Assembly (NCBI GenBank): GCA_021323335.1
Contig: JAJTCN010000009.1
Span: 1 to 64,000, forward strand
Length of the DNA: 64,000 nucleotides
Reading direction: 5' to 3'
Origin: Ramlibacter sp.
GTDB taxonomy: Bacteria; Pseudomonadota; Gammaproteobacteria; Burkholderiales; Burkholderiaceae_C
The translations under genes were made by a program, and so were the position numbers. The notes beneath the pieces are model-generated. The model made no database searches, was not told the origin of the DNA, and worked only from the letters and a program-made list of their open reading frames with translations. This document shows positions 1 to 8,209 of the stretch, piece after piece (the first letter of the stretch is position 1; each line of letters begins with the position of its first letter).

Positions 1-1
1 C

Positions 2-922
2 CTGATCGACCACTACAAGGCCGAGCGCGACGGCGCCGACCGCATCGAGAACCTGGAGGAACTGGTGAACGCGGCCGAGAGCTTCGTCACGCAGGAAGGC
101 TTCGGGCGCGACGCGGTGGCCCTGCCCATCGACGAACTCGGCTCGACGATGCTGCGCCAGTCGCCGGCCAGCCAGGGGCTGGACCCCAGCCTGCCGGAAG
201 AGAACGAGCCCGCCCCGGATTACGTTCCGCCCGACGCCGAGACCGGCGAGACGCTGTCGCCGCTGGCCGCGTTCCTCACGCACGCCGCGCTCGAGTCCGG
301 CGACAACCAGGCGCAGGCCGGGCAGGACGCGGTGCAGCTGATGACGGTGCACGCGGCCAAGGGACTGGAATTCGACTGCGTGTTCGTGACGGGCCTGGAA
401 GAGGGCCTGTTCCCCAGCGAGCGTTCGCTCGCCGACCACGATGGCCTGGAGGAAGAGCGCCGCCTGATGTACGTGGCGATCACCCGCGCCCGCAAGCGCC
501 TGTACCTGAGTTATTCGCAGACCCGGCTGCTGCACGGGCAGACGCGCTACAACGTCAAGAGCCGCTTCTTCGACGAGCTGCCGGAACACGCGCTCAAGTG
601 GCTGACCCCGAAGAACCAGAACTTCGGCGGGTCCGCCTTCGGCTACGGCATGGGCTACCCGACGTCACGCAGCACCGGTGGCGCTTCGTCCGGAGGCTAC
701 GGCCGCAGCGAGACCTTTGCCAGCCCGCAGGTGCCGGCGCAGAAGGCCGCGCCGGACCACGGGCTGCGCCTGGGCATGCAGGTGTTCCACGCCAAGTTCG
801 GCGAAGGGACGGTACTGACGCTGGAAGGGTCGGGCCAGGACGCGCGGGCGCAGATCAATTTTCCGCGGCACGGCCAGAAGTGGCTGGCGCTGTCGGTGGC
901 CAAGCTCACGCCGGTGCCGTGA
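2..922 (+). CDS. uvrD: UvrD/PcrA-type superfamily 1 DNA helicase, C-terminal part (5' end outside window)
   Basis: The open frame runs in from the left edge, so only about 306 C-terminal residues are visible. The fragment has helicase motif V (VHAAKGLEFD, near fragment residues 116-125) and motif VI (VAITRARKR, near 158-166), which bind DNA and sense ATP in the 2A domain. The last 50 residues (from GLRLGMQVFHAKFGEG) resemble the small Tudor-like tail of UvrD/PcrA, which contacts RNA polymerase or repair partners in characterised members. A Gly/Ser-rich linker separates the two parts. By family, the enzyme unwinds DNA 3'-5' in excision and mismatch repair. It stops 18 bp before the end of a convergent gene. 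A Rep assignment is less likely because of the tail. Confidence 0.88.
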   Translation: MIDHYKAERDGADRIENLEELVNAAESFVTQEGFGRDAVALPIDELGSTMLRQSPASQGLDPSLPEENEPAPDYVPPDAETGETLSPLAAFLTHAALESGDNQAQAGQDAVQLMTVHAAKGLEFDCVFVTGLEEGLFPSERSLADHDGLEEERRLMYVAITRARKRLYLSYSQTRLLHGQTRYNVKSRFFDELPEHALKWLTPKNQNFGGSAFGYGMGYPTSRSTGGASSGGYGRSETFASPQVPAQKAAPDHGLRLGMQVFHAKFGEGTVLTLEGSGQDARAQINFPRHGQKWLALSVAKLTPVP

Positions 923-940
923 GCGGTCAGGGCCCCGCTG

Positions 941-1417
941 TCAGGACATGTAGTTCCAGTCCGATTCCGGCAGCGACTTGAGGAATTCGAAGGCGGGCGC
1001 CAGGCAGCCATGGGCGCCGGCCCATTCCACCTGCTCGCGGAAGCACATGCGCTTGGCCAGCGAGGGCGTCGAGGCCCAGGCGGAGCCGGTCAGGGGTTCC
1101 GGCGGCAACGGCGAGCCGTCGCCCCGTTCGCCCAGCAGGCGGTAGAACTCCAGCCAGCGGGTCGGCTGGGGGCTGATGCGGTTGTCCTTGCGGATCTCGG
1201 CGAGCGCCTCGTACAGCGTCACTTCCACCGGCGCCAGCGAGAGCGAGCCCAGGTCGTCGAGGGAGATCTTCTCCTTGGGCGCGGGTACGTCGGCCAATGG
1301 CTCCAGGGGCTGCGGCACCGTCTGGTCATAGAAGGTGTCGCCGGCGTGGTGCATCGGCTGGGACAGGGGTTCCGTGTCAGGGAACGACTGTGGCTTGCTG
1401 TTGGACCAAAGCTTCAT
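941..1417 (-). CDS. conserved hypothetical protein, 158 aa
   Basis: This is a soluble, acidic protein with no signal peptide or membrane segment. The first 55 residues are Pro/Asp-rich and probably flexible. The C-terminal half (from VEVTLYEALAEIRKDNR) looks compact, with several Trp, Phe and Cys residues. I do not recognise a characterised domain, and no function is assigned. It is convergent with the helicase gene and divergent from the TPR gene at 1549, with a dyad-symmetric site in the intergenic region. Codon use matches the neighbours, so it is probably a real resident gene. The ATG at 1417 is the only plausible start, with a weak AAGGCGGG upstream. Confidence 0.65.
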   Translation of the reverse strand: MKLWSNSKPQSFPDTEPLSQPMHHAGDTFYDQTVPQPLEPLADVPAPKEKISLDDLGSLSLAPVEVTLYEALAEIRKDNRISPQPTRWLEFYRLLGERGDGSPLPPEPLTGSAWASTPSLAKRMCFREQVEWAGAHGCLAPAFEFLKSLPESDWNYMS

Positions 1418-1452
1418 GGATTCCCGCCTTCGGGTGCTTGCGCTGGCGTCAG

Positions 1453-1469
1453 TGTAACAATGTCTTACA
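1453..1469. promoter_or_regulatory. dyad TGTAA-N7-TTACA between divergent genes
   Basis: Perfect 5-bp half sites (TGTAA at 1453-1457, TTACA at 1465-1469) lie between the divergent starts at 1417 and 1549. The position and symmetry suit an operator for a dimeric regulator. The regulator is unknown and the site is inferred from symmetry only. Confidence 0.3.
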
Positions 1470-1548
1470 GCCGTGGTATAGGTGGATTGCGTATGGTCGA
1501 GAAATCACCCATTTGCGTATGTCGGCCGCAACGCCCAGGAGAAAATGC

Positions 1549-2004
1549 ATGAAAAGCGCTCTTTTGGCTGCCATCCTCGCGCTTTCGGGCGCTGTCCACG
1601 CGGTCGACACGCCGTCGGAGGCTCCGGCAGCCAAGGTCGACCGGGTGGGGAAGGCCCGCCAGGCGATCGCCGGCAAGGACTGGAACGTGGCGGTGCGCGA
1701 ACTGCAGGCGGCGGTGAAGGAGAGCCCGCAGGACGCCGACGCCCACAACCTCCTGGGCTACAGCTACCGCAAGCGAGCCAACCCCGACCTGGCCAAGTCG
1801 TTCGAGCACTACGGGATCGCGCTCAAGATCAACCCGAACCACAAGGGCGCCCACGAATACATCGGCGAGGCCTACCTGCTGCAGGGCAAGCCCGCCGAAG
1901 CGGAGATGCACCTGGTGAAGCTGGAGCAGATCTGCGGCGGCCGGACTTGCGAGGAGTACCAGGACCTCGCCAAGTCCATCAGCGAGTGGAAGGCGAAGCG
2001 TTAG
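1549..2004 (+). CDS. exported tetratricopeptide-repeat protein, 151 aa
   Basis: The start is the ATG at 1549, preceded by AGGAGA 6 bases upstream; a longer frame exists but lacks this site. Residues 1-19 form a signal peptide ending AVHA, so the product is periplasmic. Residues 36-130 hold TPR helices: a canonical unit around DADAHNLLGYSYRKRANPDLA, then a second around NHKGAHEYIGEAYLLQGKPAEA. Two cysteines follow (ICGGRTC) and may form a disulfide. TPR proteins act as protein-binding scaffolds, but the partner is not visible. The 3' end overlaps the convergent FecR-domain gene by 26 bp. Confidence 0.85.
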   Translation: MKSALLAAILALSGAVHAVDTPSEAPAAKVDRVGKARQAIAGKDWNVAVRELQAAVKESPQDADAHNLLGYSYRKRANPDLAKSFEHYGIALKINPNHKGAHEYIGEAYLLQGKPAEAEMHLVKLEQICGGRTCEEYQDLAKSISEWKAKR

Positions 2005-2743
2005 CCGGGTGCGCCTGCGGCGGCCGCTCTTCCATGTAGCCGTTGCCGTCCTTCACGCCCTTGCGGCCCGCAAGCTCCCACGCCGTCCGCTGGCCGATCA
2101 GGAGCGCGAGTTGCTCGACTTCCTCGTCGGTGTGGTTGATCGCCTTGGCCGGCGTCAGGTAGCGCCCGTTCTTCGGTTCCGCCTCGCCCCAGAAGGACTG
2201 GTGGTAATCCGACCTGGACTCCGCGCGGTCGCCGCCGGCCGCCATGTCGACCACGCCGTAGCAGTTGCAGAAATAGCTGCGATGGCCCTGGTCGGGGAAG
2301 ACTTCGGTGTACACGCCCGTGCCGCGGATGCCGGCGGTGAGCGTGGGCGTGACGATCTGCCGCGACGTGCCGCGGCCGAACACGCTGACCACCGCGCCCG
2401 TCAGCAGCCGCAGCACGCTCACCGTGTTGATCGTGGTGCCGCGTTCCACCACCATGCGGCTGTTCTGCCGCACCTGCATGGCCGCCGTGCCGACCACGAA
2501 GACCAGGTGCGAGCCGGGGCCGGTGTCGATGCGGTCGCCGGTCTGGATGGTCTGCCCCAGCCGCAAGGCCTGTCCGTTCAGGAGCACGTCGCCGCCCAGT
2601 TCCACGATGTTGCCGCGCTGCTGCGCCTGGGCCGCCGCGAACCCGCCCATGGCCGTCCAGCCGGCCGCGGCCTGCAGGAAGCCGCGGCGGCGAAACCACA
2701 GGACCTCGTCCTCGGTGCGGCCTGACAGGATGTGATCGCTCAT
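1979..2743 (-). CDS. FecR-domain periplasmic protein with Tat-like signal, 254 aa
   Basis: The N-terminus carries a twin-arginine-like segment (FRRRGFLQAAAG, residues 17-28) ending AQAQ, so export is likely, possibly by Tat. Residues about 45-150 match the FecR fold seen in many secreted proteins (RIDTGPGSHLVF, then RLLTGAVVSVFGRG). A CNC pair at residues 159-161 (FCNCYG) is unusual and could bind metal or form a disulfide. Unlike classical FecR there is no anti-sigma N-terminal region and no sigma-factor gene nearby, so it is not called an iron-signalling regulator. Its ATG overlaps the stop of the upstream membrane-protein gene (ATGA), and an AGGAGA lies at the right distance, so the pair is translationally coupled. 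Confidence 0.8.
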   Translation of the reverse strand: MSDHILSGRTEDEVLWFRRRGFLQAAAGWTAMGGFAAAQAQQRGNIVELGGDVLLNGQALRLGQTIQTGDRIDTGPGSHLVFVVGTAAMQVRQNSRMVVERGTTINTVSVLRLLTGAVVSVFGRGTSRQIVTPTLTAGIRGTGVYTEVFPDQGHRSYFCNCYGVVDMAAGGDRAESRSDYHQSFWGEAEPKNGRYLTPAKAINHTDEEVEQLALLIGQRTAWELAGRKGVKDGNGYMEERPPQAHPANASPSTR

Positions 2744-3519
2744 GGTGTGTCGTCTCCTGGGAGTGCGGTCGGTTGCGGTGCGGCCTCTTCGTCAGCCTGG
2801 AAGCTGTCGCGGAAGGTGAAGTACAGCGAGGTCGAGAACATCGCCACGAGCAGCAGCACGGTGGGCATCATCACGCTGCGCGCGACGGCCACGCCGCCGA
2901 TCAGCATGCCGATCGTGCTGAAGACGAATCCGATGGCCATGAACACCGTCATCCAGGCGAAGCCGTAGATGAGGAGGGCGCCGAAATTGCGGAACACCGC
3001 GACCGCGCTGAAGAACAGGCTCTTGACCGGCGACACGCCGTGCCAGTGCACCAGCGCCGGCGCATGCCAGAACAGGATGATCAGCGGCGAGTGCAGCAGC
3101 AGCACGACCAGCATGCGCGGATCGAACTGGGGGGTGTCCGATGGCGTGGTCGCCGGCGCGCCGACCAGCATGCTCCCGAGCAGCGTCGCCACCAGCGAAC
3201 CGGCCGTGTAGATGACGCCCAGCATCAGCATGGCGCGGGCGCGCTGCCTGCCGGCGCGGAAGGCGCTGATCAGGACGGTCGGCATCGGGAAGCGGCCGCT
3301 CGCCGCTTCCGCCGTGGCGGCCATCAGGCCGAGCGTGGCCGCCGGCACCAGCATGGCGCCGAGGATCGGCCCCACCAGCGGCACCTGCGACAGCACCAGC
3401 ACGGCGGCCATGTACATGAAGAACAGCCCGGTCAATGCCAGGGGCTGCTTGAGGAATGTCTGGATGCCGAGTTTGACCCACAGGATGCCAGTACGCGCGG
3501 GAACGATGTTCAGTTTCAC
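2740..3519 (-). CDS. BPSS1780-type integral membrane protein, 259 aa
   Basis: About six hydrophobic segments are visible (near residues 27-45, 48-70, 95-120, 135-155, 170-190, 195-235). The arrangement and the opening MKLNIVPARTGILWVKLG are typical of the BPSS1780 membrane-protein family of Burkholderiales, whose function is not established. The start is a GTG at 3519. There is no Shine-Dalgarno, but TAAATT lies 9 nt upstream, so the message may have almost no leader. The gene is coupled to the FecR-domain gene downstream by a 4-bp overlap, suggesting a joint envelope role. Confidence 0.75.
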   Translation of the reverse strand: MKLNIVPARTGILWVKLGIQTFLKQPLALTGLFFMYMAAVLVLSQVPLVGPILGAMLVPAATLGLMAATAEAASGRFPMPTVLISAFRAGRQRARAMLMLGVIYTAGSLVATLLGSMLVGAPATTPSDTPQFDPRMLVVLLLHSPLIILFWHAPALVHWHGVSPVKSLFFSAVAVFRNFGALLIYGFAWMTVFMAIGFVFSTIGMLIGGVAVARSVMMPTVLLLVAMFSTSLYFTFRDSFQADEEAAPQPTALPGDDTP

Positions 3520-3528
3520 GACAGGGAC

Positions 3529-3534
3529 AATTTA
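3529..3534 (-). promoter_or_regulatory. -10-like box TAAATT, 9 nt before the GTG start at 3519
   Basis: This AT-rich hexamer in GC-rich DNA sits directly upstream of a start that has no ribosome binding site. It is one of the fifteen candidate leaderless promoters in the window. No clear -35 is seen. Confidence 0.35.
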
Positions 3535-3562
3535 ACGCAAGCAGCCGCGCCGCCGCTCGGCG

Positions 3563-4534
3563 TCACAGGCTGGAAGCCGTGACGGGATGCGCGATGCGCT
3601 GGCGCAGCACACGCTCGAAATGGGTGGGATCGTGCGCCTTGAGCAACGAGGCCTCGCGCGGCAGGTGGAAGTCCCACAAGCGCGAGATCCAGAAGCGCAG
3701 CGCCCCCGCGCGCAGCATCGCCGGCAGCATCTGCCGTTCGGCGGCGGCCAGCGGCCGCACGTCGGCGTAGGCCATCACGAAGGCGCGCGCCCGCTCGGGG
3801 TCGTGGGCGCCGGTGGACAGGTCGATGGCCCAGTCGTTCAGGCACACCGCGATGTCGAACAGCCAGGCGTCGACGCCGGCGAAGTAGAAATCGAAGAAGC
3901 CGGTGAGCCGGCCGTCCTCGAACATGGCATTGTCGCGAAACAGGTCCGCGTGCACCGGCCCGCGCGGCAGAGCGGCCCAGGCGGAGCCGGCGGCCACGTG
4001 GTTCTGGAAGGCCAGCTCGCTGCGCAGGAGCGCCGCCTGGTCCGGCGTGACGAAGGGCAGCACCACCGGCACCGTCTCGTTCCACCAGGCCAGGCCGCGC
4101 AGGTTGGGCTGGCGGCGCTGGTAGTCGCGGCCGGCCAGGTGCATGCGGGCGAGCATCGCGCCCACCTGGGCGCAGTGGCCCGGCCCGGGCGCCAGTTCGT
4201 GCTTGCCTGCCAGCTTGTTCACCACCGCGGCGGGCTTGCCGCGCACGGTGTGGAGGATGTCGCCGTTGCGGTCCGCCGCCGGGTCAGGCACGGGAATGCC
4301 GTGCTGCGCCAGGTGCTTCATCAGGTGCAGGTAGAATGGCAACTGCTCGAAGGTCAGGCGCTCGAACAGCGTCAGCACGTACTCGTTCGTGCCGAGCACG
4401 TCCTGCGCGGTGACGAAGTAATTGGTGTTCTCGATGCCGCTCTGGATGCCGCGCAGCGCGCGCAGCTCGCCGAGGTTCAGCGCGCGCAAGAGCGCACTCG
4501 CCTCGTCCTCCGAGACTTCCGTGAAGACCGCCAT
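3563..4534 (-). CDS. thrB: homoserine kinase, aminoglycoside-phosphotransferase fold
   Basis: This 323-residue cytoplasmic enzyme phosphorylates homoserine with ATP in threonine synthesis. It belongs to the APH-like ThrB group of Pseudomonas and betaproteobacteria, not the GHMP type of E. coli. Visible motifs are [10 protein letters not shown] (residues 32-41, nucleotide loop), the catalytic loop HADLFRDN (195-202, Asp197 as base and Asn202) and the metal-binding DFYFAG (215-220). The length is normal. Its ATG shares one base with the stop of the upstream DUF2782-like gene (TGATG), so the two are co-translated. The same trio with divergent polA is known from Pseudomonas genomes. Confidence 0.93.
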   Translation of the reverse strand: MAVFTEVSEDEASALLRALNLGELRALRGIQSGIENTNYFVTAQDVLGTNEYVLTLFERLTFEQLPFYLHLMKHLAQHGIPVPDPAADRNGDILHTVRGKPAAVVNKLAGKHELAPGPGHCAQVGAMLARMHLAGRDYQRRQPNLRGLAWWNETVPVVLPFVTPDQAALLRSELAFQNHVAAGSAWAALPRGPVHADLFRDNAMFEDGRLTGFFDFYFAGVDAWLFDIAVCLNDWAIDLSTGAHDPERARAFVMAYADVRPLAAAERQMLPAMLRAGALRFWISRLWDFHLPREASLLKAHDPTHFERVLRQRIAHPVTASSL

Positions 4535-4842
4535 CAGAAGTCGAGCACGTTCCAGACGCGCTGCTTGCGCCCGGAGAAGCCCTCGCGGCTTTCCGAAGGC
4601 CGGCTGCGGGCCAGGTCGTTCGGCTGCAGCTCGTAGGCCGGCACGCCGGCCTTGGGCTGCACCGTCACGCTTTGCGTCTGCCCGCCCACCCGCACTTCGT
4701 CGATGCGGTTGGACTTGTCCTCGATCCGGATGCGCTCGACCTTCTGGTTCTGCCGCGGGTCGCCGTCCGGCTCGCGTTCGATCGGCGCCTGGGCGGAGGC
4801 GCTGGCGGCCGCCAGGAGGAAAGGGACGAGTGCGAGTCTCAT
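4534..4842 (-). CDS. DUF2782-like small exported protein, 102 aa
   Basis: The gene begins at the ATG at 4842 ([19 protein letters not shown], a signal peptide of about 18 residues). The mature part is short, charged and rich in Arg, Asp and Gln, with the pattern [20 protein letters not shown]. The size, secretion signal and position between polA and thrB match the DUF2782 family, whose function is unknown. It overlaps thrB by one base. There is no Shine-Dalgarno; TACAAT ends 6 nt before the ATG, so a leaderless start is plausible. The family call rests mainly on context. Confidence 0.7.
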   Translation of the reverse strand: MRLALVPFLLAAASASAQAPIEREPDGDPRQNQKVERIRIEDKSNRIDEVRVGGQTQSVTVQPKAGVPAYELQPNDLARSRPSESREGFSGRKQRVWNVLDF

Positions 4843-4848
4843 GCGGTG

Positions 4849-4854
4849 ATTGTA
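4849..4854 (-). promoter_or_regulatory. -10-like box TACAAT, 6 nt before the ATG at 4842
   Basis: The first three bases (TAC on this strand) are also the outer end of the palindromic repeat starting at 4852. The repeat therefore contributes half of the promoter hexamer. Confidence 0.4.
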
Positions 4855-4951
4855 GGCCGGGGTGAGCGCGAAGCCGAACCCCGGTGACCGGTGAGCCGCT
4901 GAACCCGAACCCCGGTGACCGGTGAGCGGTGCCCGGTGACCGTTGAACCGG
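4852..4951. repeat. family C palindromic intergenic repeat
   Basis: The element begins GTAGGCCGGGGTGAGCGCG and repeats the unit GAACCCCGGTGACCGGTGAG with variations (two clear copies, then a decayed one). Related copies lie at 45522, 49103 and 53225. It occupies almost the whole space between the divergent thrB-side gene and polA. Confidence 0.8.
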
Positions 4952-4970
4952 GATTCACCCTCCCTCCGGG

Positions 4971-4976
4971 CACAAT
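4971..4976 (+). promoter_or_regulatory. -10-like box CACAAT, 7 nt before the polA start
   Basis: The hexamer is followed by GCCCGCC and the ATG at 4984. It overlaps the alternative in-frame ATG at 4975, which argues for 4984 as the real start. The same arrangement occurs before sseA. Confidence 0.4.
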
Positions 4977-4983
4977 GCCCGCC

Positions 4984-7806
4984 ATGAGCGAGACGGACCA
5001 AGTCCCCCAACCCGAACCCAAGGTGCTGCTGCTGGTCGACGGCTCCAGCTACCTGTACCGCGCCTTCCATGCCATGCCGGACCTGCGGGCGGTGCCGGGC
5101 GATCCCACGAGCCCGGCCACCGGCGCCATCCGCGGGATGATCAACATGATGCAGAAGCTGCGGCGCGACATCCGCGCCGACTACGCCGCCTGCGTGTTCG
5201 ACGCTCCCGGCGGCACCTTCCGCGACGAGCTGTACCCCGACTACAAGGCCACGCGCTCCGCGATGCCCGACGACCTGCGCGCGCAGATCCCCGCCATCCA
5301 CGAAGTGGTGCGCCTGCTGGGGTGGAAGGTGCTCAACGTGCCCGGGGTCGAGGCCGACGACGTGATCGGCACGCTGGCCTGCATGGCGACCGAGCGCGGC
5401 ATGGTGACGATCATCTCCACCGGCGACAAGGACATGTCGCAGCTGGTGAACGAGCATGTGACCGTGATCGACACCATGAACGACCGCCGGCGCGACATGG
5501 CGGGCGTCGAGCTGGAGTTCGGCGTGCCGCCGCGCCTGATGGTGGACTACCAGACGCTGGTGGGCGACTCGGTCGACAACGTGCCGGGCGTCGACAAGGT
5601 CGGCCCGAAGACCGCCGTCAAGCTGCTCAAGGAGTTCGGCTCGCTCGACAACCTGGTCGCCCGCGCCCATGAAGTCAAGGGTGCCGTGGGGGAGAACCTG
5701 CGCAAGGCGCTGGACTGGCTGCCCAAGGGCCGCGAACTGCTGACGATTCGCACCAATTGCGACCTGAAGGACCACATCCCCGGCTTGCCCGAGCTGGAAG
5801 ACATCGTCATCGGCGGGCAGGAGGTCGAGAAGCTCAAGGAGTTCTACGAACGGCACGGCTTCAAGGGCCTGGTCAAGCAGCTGGAGGAGCACGCCGTGCC
5901 GCCGGAGCTGCTGGAGGAACACCGGAAGAAGCAGGGCCCGCGCCCCTCGGCCACGCCCGGCCTGTTCGACGAGCCGGACCTGTCCGGCCTGTCGCAGGCC
6001 ACGACCCTGCACTACGAAACCATCTTCACCTGGGATGCGTTCGAGACCTGGGTGCAGCGCATCGAGGCCGCGCCACTGGTGGCCGTGGACACCGAGACCG
6101 ATTCGCTGGACGAGATGAAGGCCAGCATCGTCGGCCTGTCCTTCAGCACCGAGCCCGGCCTGGCCTGCTACATCCCGCTGGCGCACGACTACCAGGGCGC
6201 GCCGGACCAGCTGCCGCGCGACGACGTGCTGCAGCGCCTGCAGCCGTGGCTGGAGGATCCGGAAAAGCACAAGCTCGGCCAGCACGTCAAGTACGACCGC
6301 CACGTCTTCGCCAACCACGGCATCGACGTGCGCGGCTACGTGCACGACACCATGCTGGAAAGCTACGTGCTGGAAGTGCACAAGCCGCACGGGCTGGCCA
6401 GCCTGGCCGAGCGCCACCTGGGGCGCACCGGCATCGACTACGAGACGGTCGCGGGCAAGGGCGTCCACCAGATCACCTTCAACCAGGTGCCCGTCGACAA
6501 GGCGGCCGAATACTCCTGCGAGGACTCCGACCAGACGCTCGACGTCCACCTGGCGCTGTGGCCCAAGCTGGAGCGCGACGCCAAGCTGCGCTTCATCTAC
6601 GACCTGGAGATCGAATCCAGCGAGGTGCTGTACCGCATCGAGCGCAACGGCGTGCTGATCGACGCGCAGGCGCTGGCGCAGCAGAGCAACGAGCTGGGGC
6701 AGCGCATCATGCAGCTCGAACGCGAGGCGCACGAGCTGGCGGGCCAGCCTTTCAACCTGGGCAGCCCCAAGCAGATCGGAGAGATCTTCTTCACCAAGCT
6801 CGGCCTGCCGGTGGTCAAGAAGACGGCCAGCGGCGCCCCCAGCACCGACGAGGAAGTGCTCGAAAAGCTGGCCGAGGACTACCCGCTGCCCGCGAAGATC
6901 CTGGAGCATCGCGGCCTGTCGAAGCTGAAGGGCACCTACACCGACAAGCTGCCGCAGATGGTGCACCCGGCGACGGGGCGCGTGCACACGCACTACGCGC
7001 AGGCGGTGGCGGTGACGGGCCGGCTTTCGAGCAACGACCCCAACCTGCAGAACATCCCGGTGCGCACCACCGAGGGCCGGCGCATCCGCGAGGCCTTCAT
7101 CGCGCCCGCGGGTTCGCGCATCGCCAGCGCGGACTACAGCCAGATCGAGCTGCGCATCATGGCGCACATCTCGGAGGACGAGGCGCTGCTGCGCGCCTTC
7201 CGCGAGAACATCGACGTGCATCGCGCCACCGCGTCGGAGGTGTTCGGGGTCGGCGTCGACGAGGTGTCGAGCGAGCAGCGCCGCTATGCGAAGGTGATCA
7301 ACTTCGGGCTGATCTACGGCATGAGCAGCTTCGGCCTGGCGCGCAACCTGGGCATCGAGACCTCGGCCGCCAAGACCTACATCGACCGCTACTTCCAGCG
7401 CTATCCGGGCGTCAAGCAGTACATGGACGAGACGCGCCTGTCGGCAAAAGCCCGCGGCTACGTCGAGACCGTGTTCGGCCGCCGGCTGTACCTGCCCGAG
7501 ATCAACTCACCCAATGGCCCGCGCCGCGGCGGCGCGGAGCGGCAGGCGATCAACGCGCCGATGCAGGGCACGGCGGCGGACCTGATCAAGCTGTCGATGG
7601 TGAAGGTGCAGCAGGTGCTGGACCGCGAGCAGCGCCGCACGAAGATGATCATGCAGGTGCACGACGAACTGGTATTCGAAGTGCCGGAGGACGAAGTGGA
7701 GTGGCTGAAGGCCGAGATCCCGCGCATCATGGCCGGCGTCGCCGAACTGCGCGTGCCGTTGCTGGCCGAGATCGGGGTGGGCTTGAACTGGGAAGTGGCG
7801 CACTGA
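4984..7806 (+). CDS. polA: DNA polymerase I
   Basis: This 940-residue protein has all three domains. Residues 1-300 are the 5'-3' exonuclease (VEADDVIGTLA, GDKDMSQLV). Residues about 340-540 are the 3'-5' proofreading domain, with intact acidic residues (VDTETD at Asp369, HVKYDRHVF, and YSCEDSDQTLD). Residues 545-940 are the polymerase, with motif A ADYSQIELRI (Asp717), motif B RRYAKVINFGLIYG and motif C QVHDELVFEV (Asp894). It fills gaps in repair and replaces Okazaki primers. The start at 4984 is preferred over 4975, because CACAAT covers the upstream ATG and no Shine-Dalgarno favours either. Confidence 0.97.
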   Translation: MSETDQVPQPEPKVLLLVDGSSYLYRAFHAMPDLRAVPGDPTSPATGAIRGMINMMQKLRRDIRADYAACVFDAPGGTFRDELYPDYKATRSAMPDDLRAQIPAIHEVVRLLGWKVLNVPGVEADDVIGTLACMATERGMVTIISTGDKDMSQLVNEHVTVIDTMNDRRRDMAGVELEFGVPPRLMVDYQTLVGDSVDNVPGVDKVGPKTAVKLLKEFGSLDNLVARAHEVKGAVGENLRKALDWLPKGRELLTIRTNCDLKDHIPGLPELEDIVIGGQEVEKLKEFYERHGFKGLVKQLEEHAVPPELLEEHRKKQGPRPSATPGLFDEPDLSGLSQATTLHYETIFTWDAFETWVQRIEAAPLVAVDTETDSLDEMKASIVGLSFSTEPGLACYIPLAHDYQGAPDQLPRDDVLQRLQPWLEDPEKHKLGQHVKYDRHVFANHGIDVRGYVHDTMLESYVLEVHKPHGLASLAERHLGRTGIDYETVAGKGVHQITFNQVPVDKAAEYSCEDSDQTLDVHLALWPKLERDAKLRFIYDLEIESSEVLYRIERNGVLIDAQALAQQSNELGQRIMQLEREAHELAGQPFNLGSPKQIGEIFFTKLGLPVVKKTASGAPSTDEEVLEKLAEDYPLPAKILEHRGLSKLKGTYTDKLPQMVHPATGRVHTHYAQAVAVTGRLSSNDPNLQNIPVRTTEGRRIREAFIAPAGSRIASADYSQIELRIMAHISEDEALLRAFRENIDVHRATASEVFGVGVDEVSSEQRRYAKVINFGLIYGMSSFGLARNLGIETSAAKTYIDRYFQRYPGVKQYMDETRLSAKARGYVETVFGRRLYLPEINSPNGPRRGGAERQAINAPMQGTAADLIKLSMVKVQQVLDREQRRTKMIMQVHDELVFEVPEDEVEWLKAEIPRIMAGVAELRVPLLAEIGVGLNWEVAH

Positions 7807-7813
7807 GAGGGGT

Positions 7814-7946
7814 CCGGACAGCCGGACGCAGAAGGCGCAGAAGTGACGCAGAAGTCGCAAAAGGACATCCAAAGCCTTCTTTTGGTTTTTTCTGCGTCTT
7901 CTGCGTAGTTTCTGCGTCTTCTGCGTCCGGTTGTCCGGCTGTCCGG
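7814..7946. repeat. large imperfect inverted repeat with ACGCAGAAG tandem units (family D)
   Basis: CCGGACAGCCGG at 7814-7825 pairs with CCGGCTGTCCGG at 7935-7946. Inside, ACGCAGAAG-type units on the left (7827-7854) pair with TTCTGCGT units on the right (7890-7926). The element fills the space between convergent polA and the tautomerase gene. It can fold into one long hairpin and carries a terminator-like core. Confidence 0.8.
7869..7891 (+). terminator. stem-loop followed by six T, downstream of polA
   Basis: CCAAAG and CTTTTGG (one bulged base) form a short stem, followed by TTTTTT. It sits at the centre of the larger inverted repeat and suits a polA terminator. Confidence 0.5.
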
Positions 7947-7954
7947 TTCCCGAA

Positions 7955-8149
7955 TCAGGTTTTCTTCTTCTCCGACCACAACTCCCCGCCCGTCGCCCAG
8001 TCGCTGGGCTTCACGTCGAACAGGATCACGTCGACGGAATCGGGCTTGCTGCCCAGCGTGTCGACGCAGGCCTGGGTGAGGGCCTTGACGAAGTTGCGTT
8101 TCTGCTCGGGGGTGCGGCCTTCGAAGAGGTCGACGCGGATGGTGGGCAT
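7955..8149 (-). CDS. 4-oxalocrotonate tautomerase family protein, 64 aa
   Basis: The short protein starts MPTIRVDLFEGRTPEQKR. After Met removal, Pro1 is the catalytic base of this superfamily, and Arg residues near 11 and the C-terminal region complete the site. The length is typical. Members interconvert enol and keto acids in aromatic or halo-acid catabolism, but many orphan copies have unknown substrates, and no aromatic pathway is adjacent here. The start at 8149 is fixed by AAGGAG 5 bases upstream and by the need for Pro at position 2. The neighbouring genes do not suggest an operon. Confidence 0.85.
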   Translation of the reverse strand: MPTIRVDLFEGRTPEQKRNFVKALTQACVDTLGSKPDSVDVILFDVKPSDWATGGELWSEKKKT

Positions 8150-8194
8150 GGGTGCTCCTTGCGGTGGTTCGAAACCCGTAGTCTGCGCGATTGC

Positions 8195-8200
8195 TAAGAT
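8195..8200 (+). promoter_or_regulatory. -10-like box TAAGAT, 9 nt before the GTG at 8210
   Basis: An AT-rich hexamer in the 60-bp divergent gap to the tautomerase gene. The ZIP start has no ribosome binding site. Confidence 0.35.
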
Positions 8201-8209
8201 GCCGCGCCC

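Noticed and set aside
4534..7221. Very long minus-strand open frame opposite polA
   Set aside because: polA is intact on the plus strand with all motifs. The antisense frame is the usual high-GC shadow, with repetitive His, Arg, Gln and Val; only its last 102 codons (4534-4842) are a real gene.
7814..7946. Possible insertion sequence ends
   Set aside because: No transposase frame and no target duplication are visible; it is kept as a repeat only.
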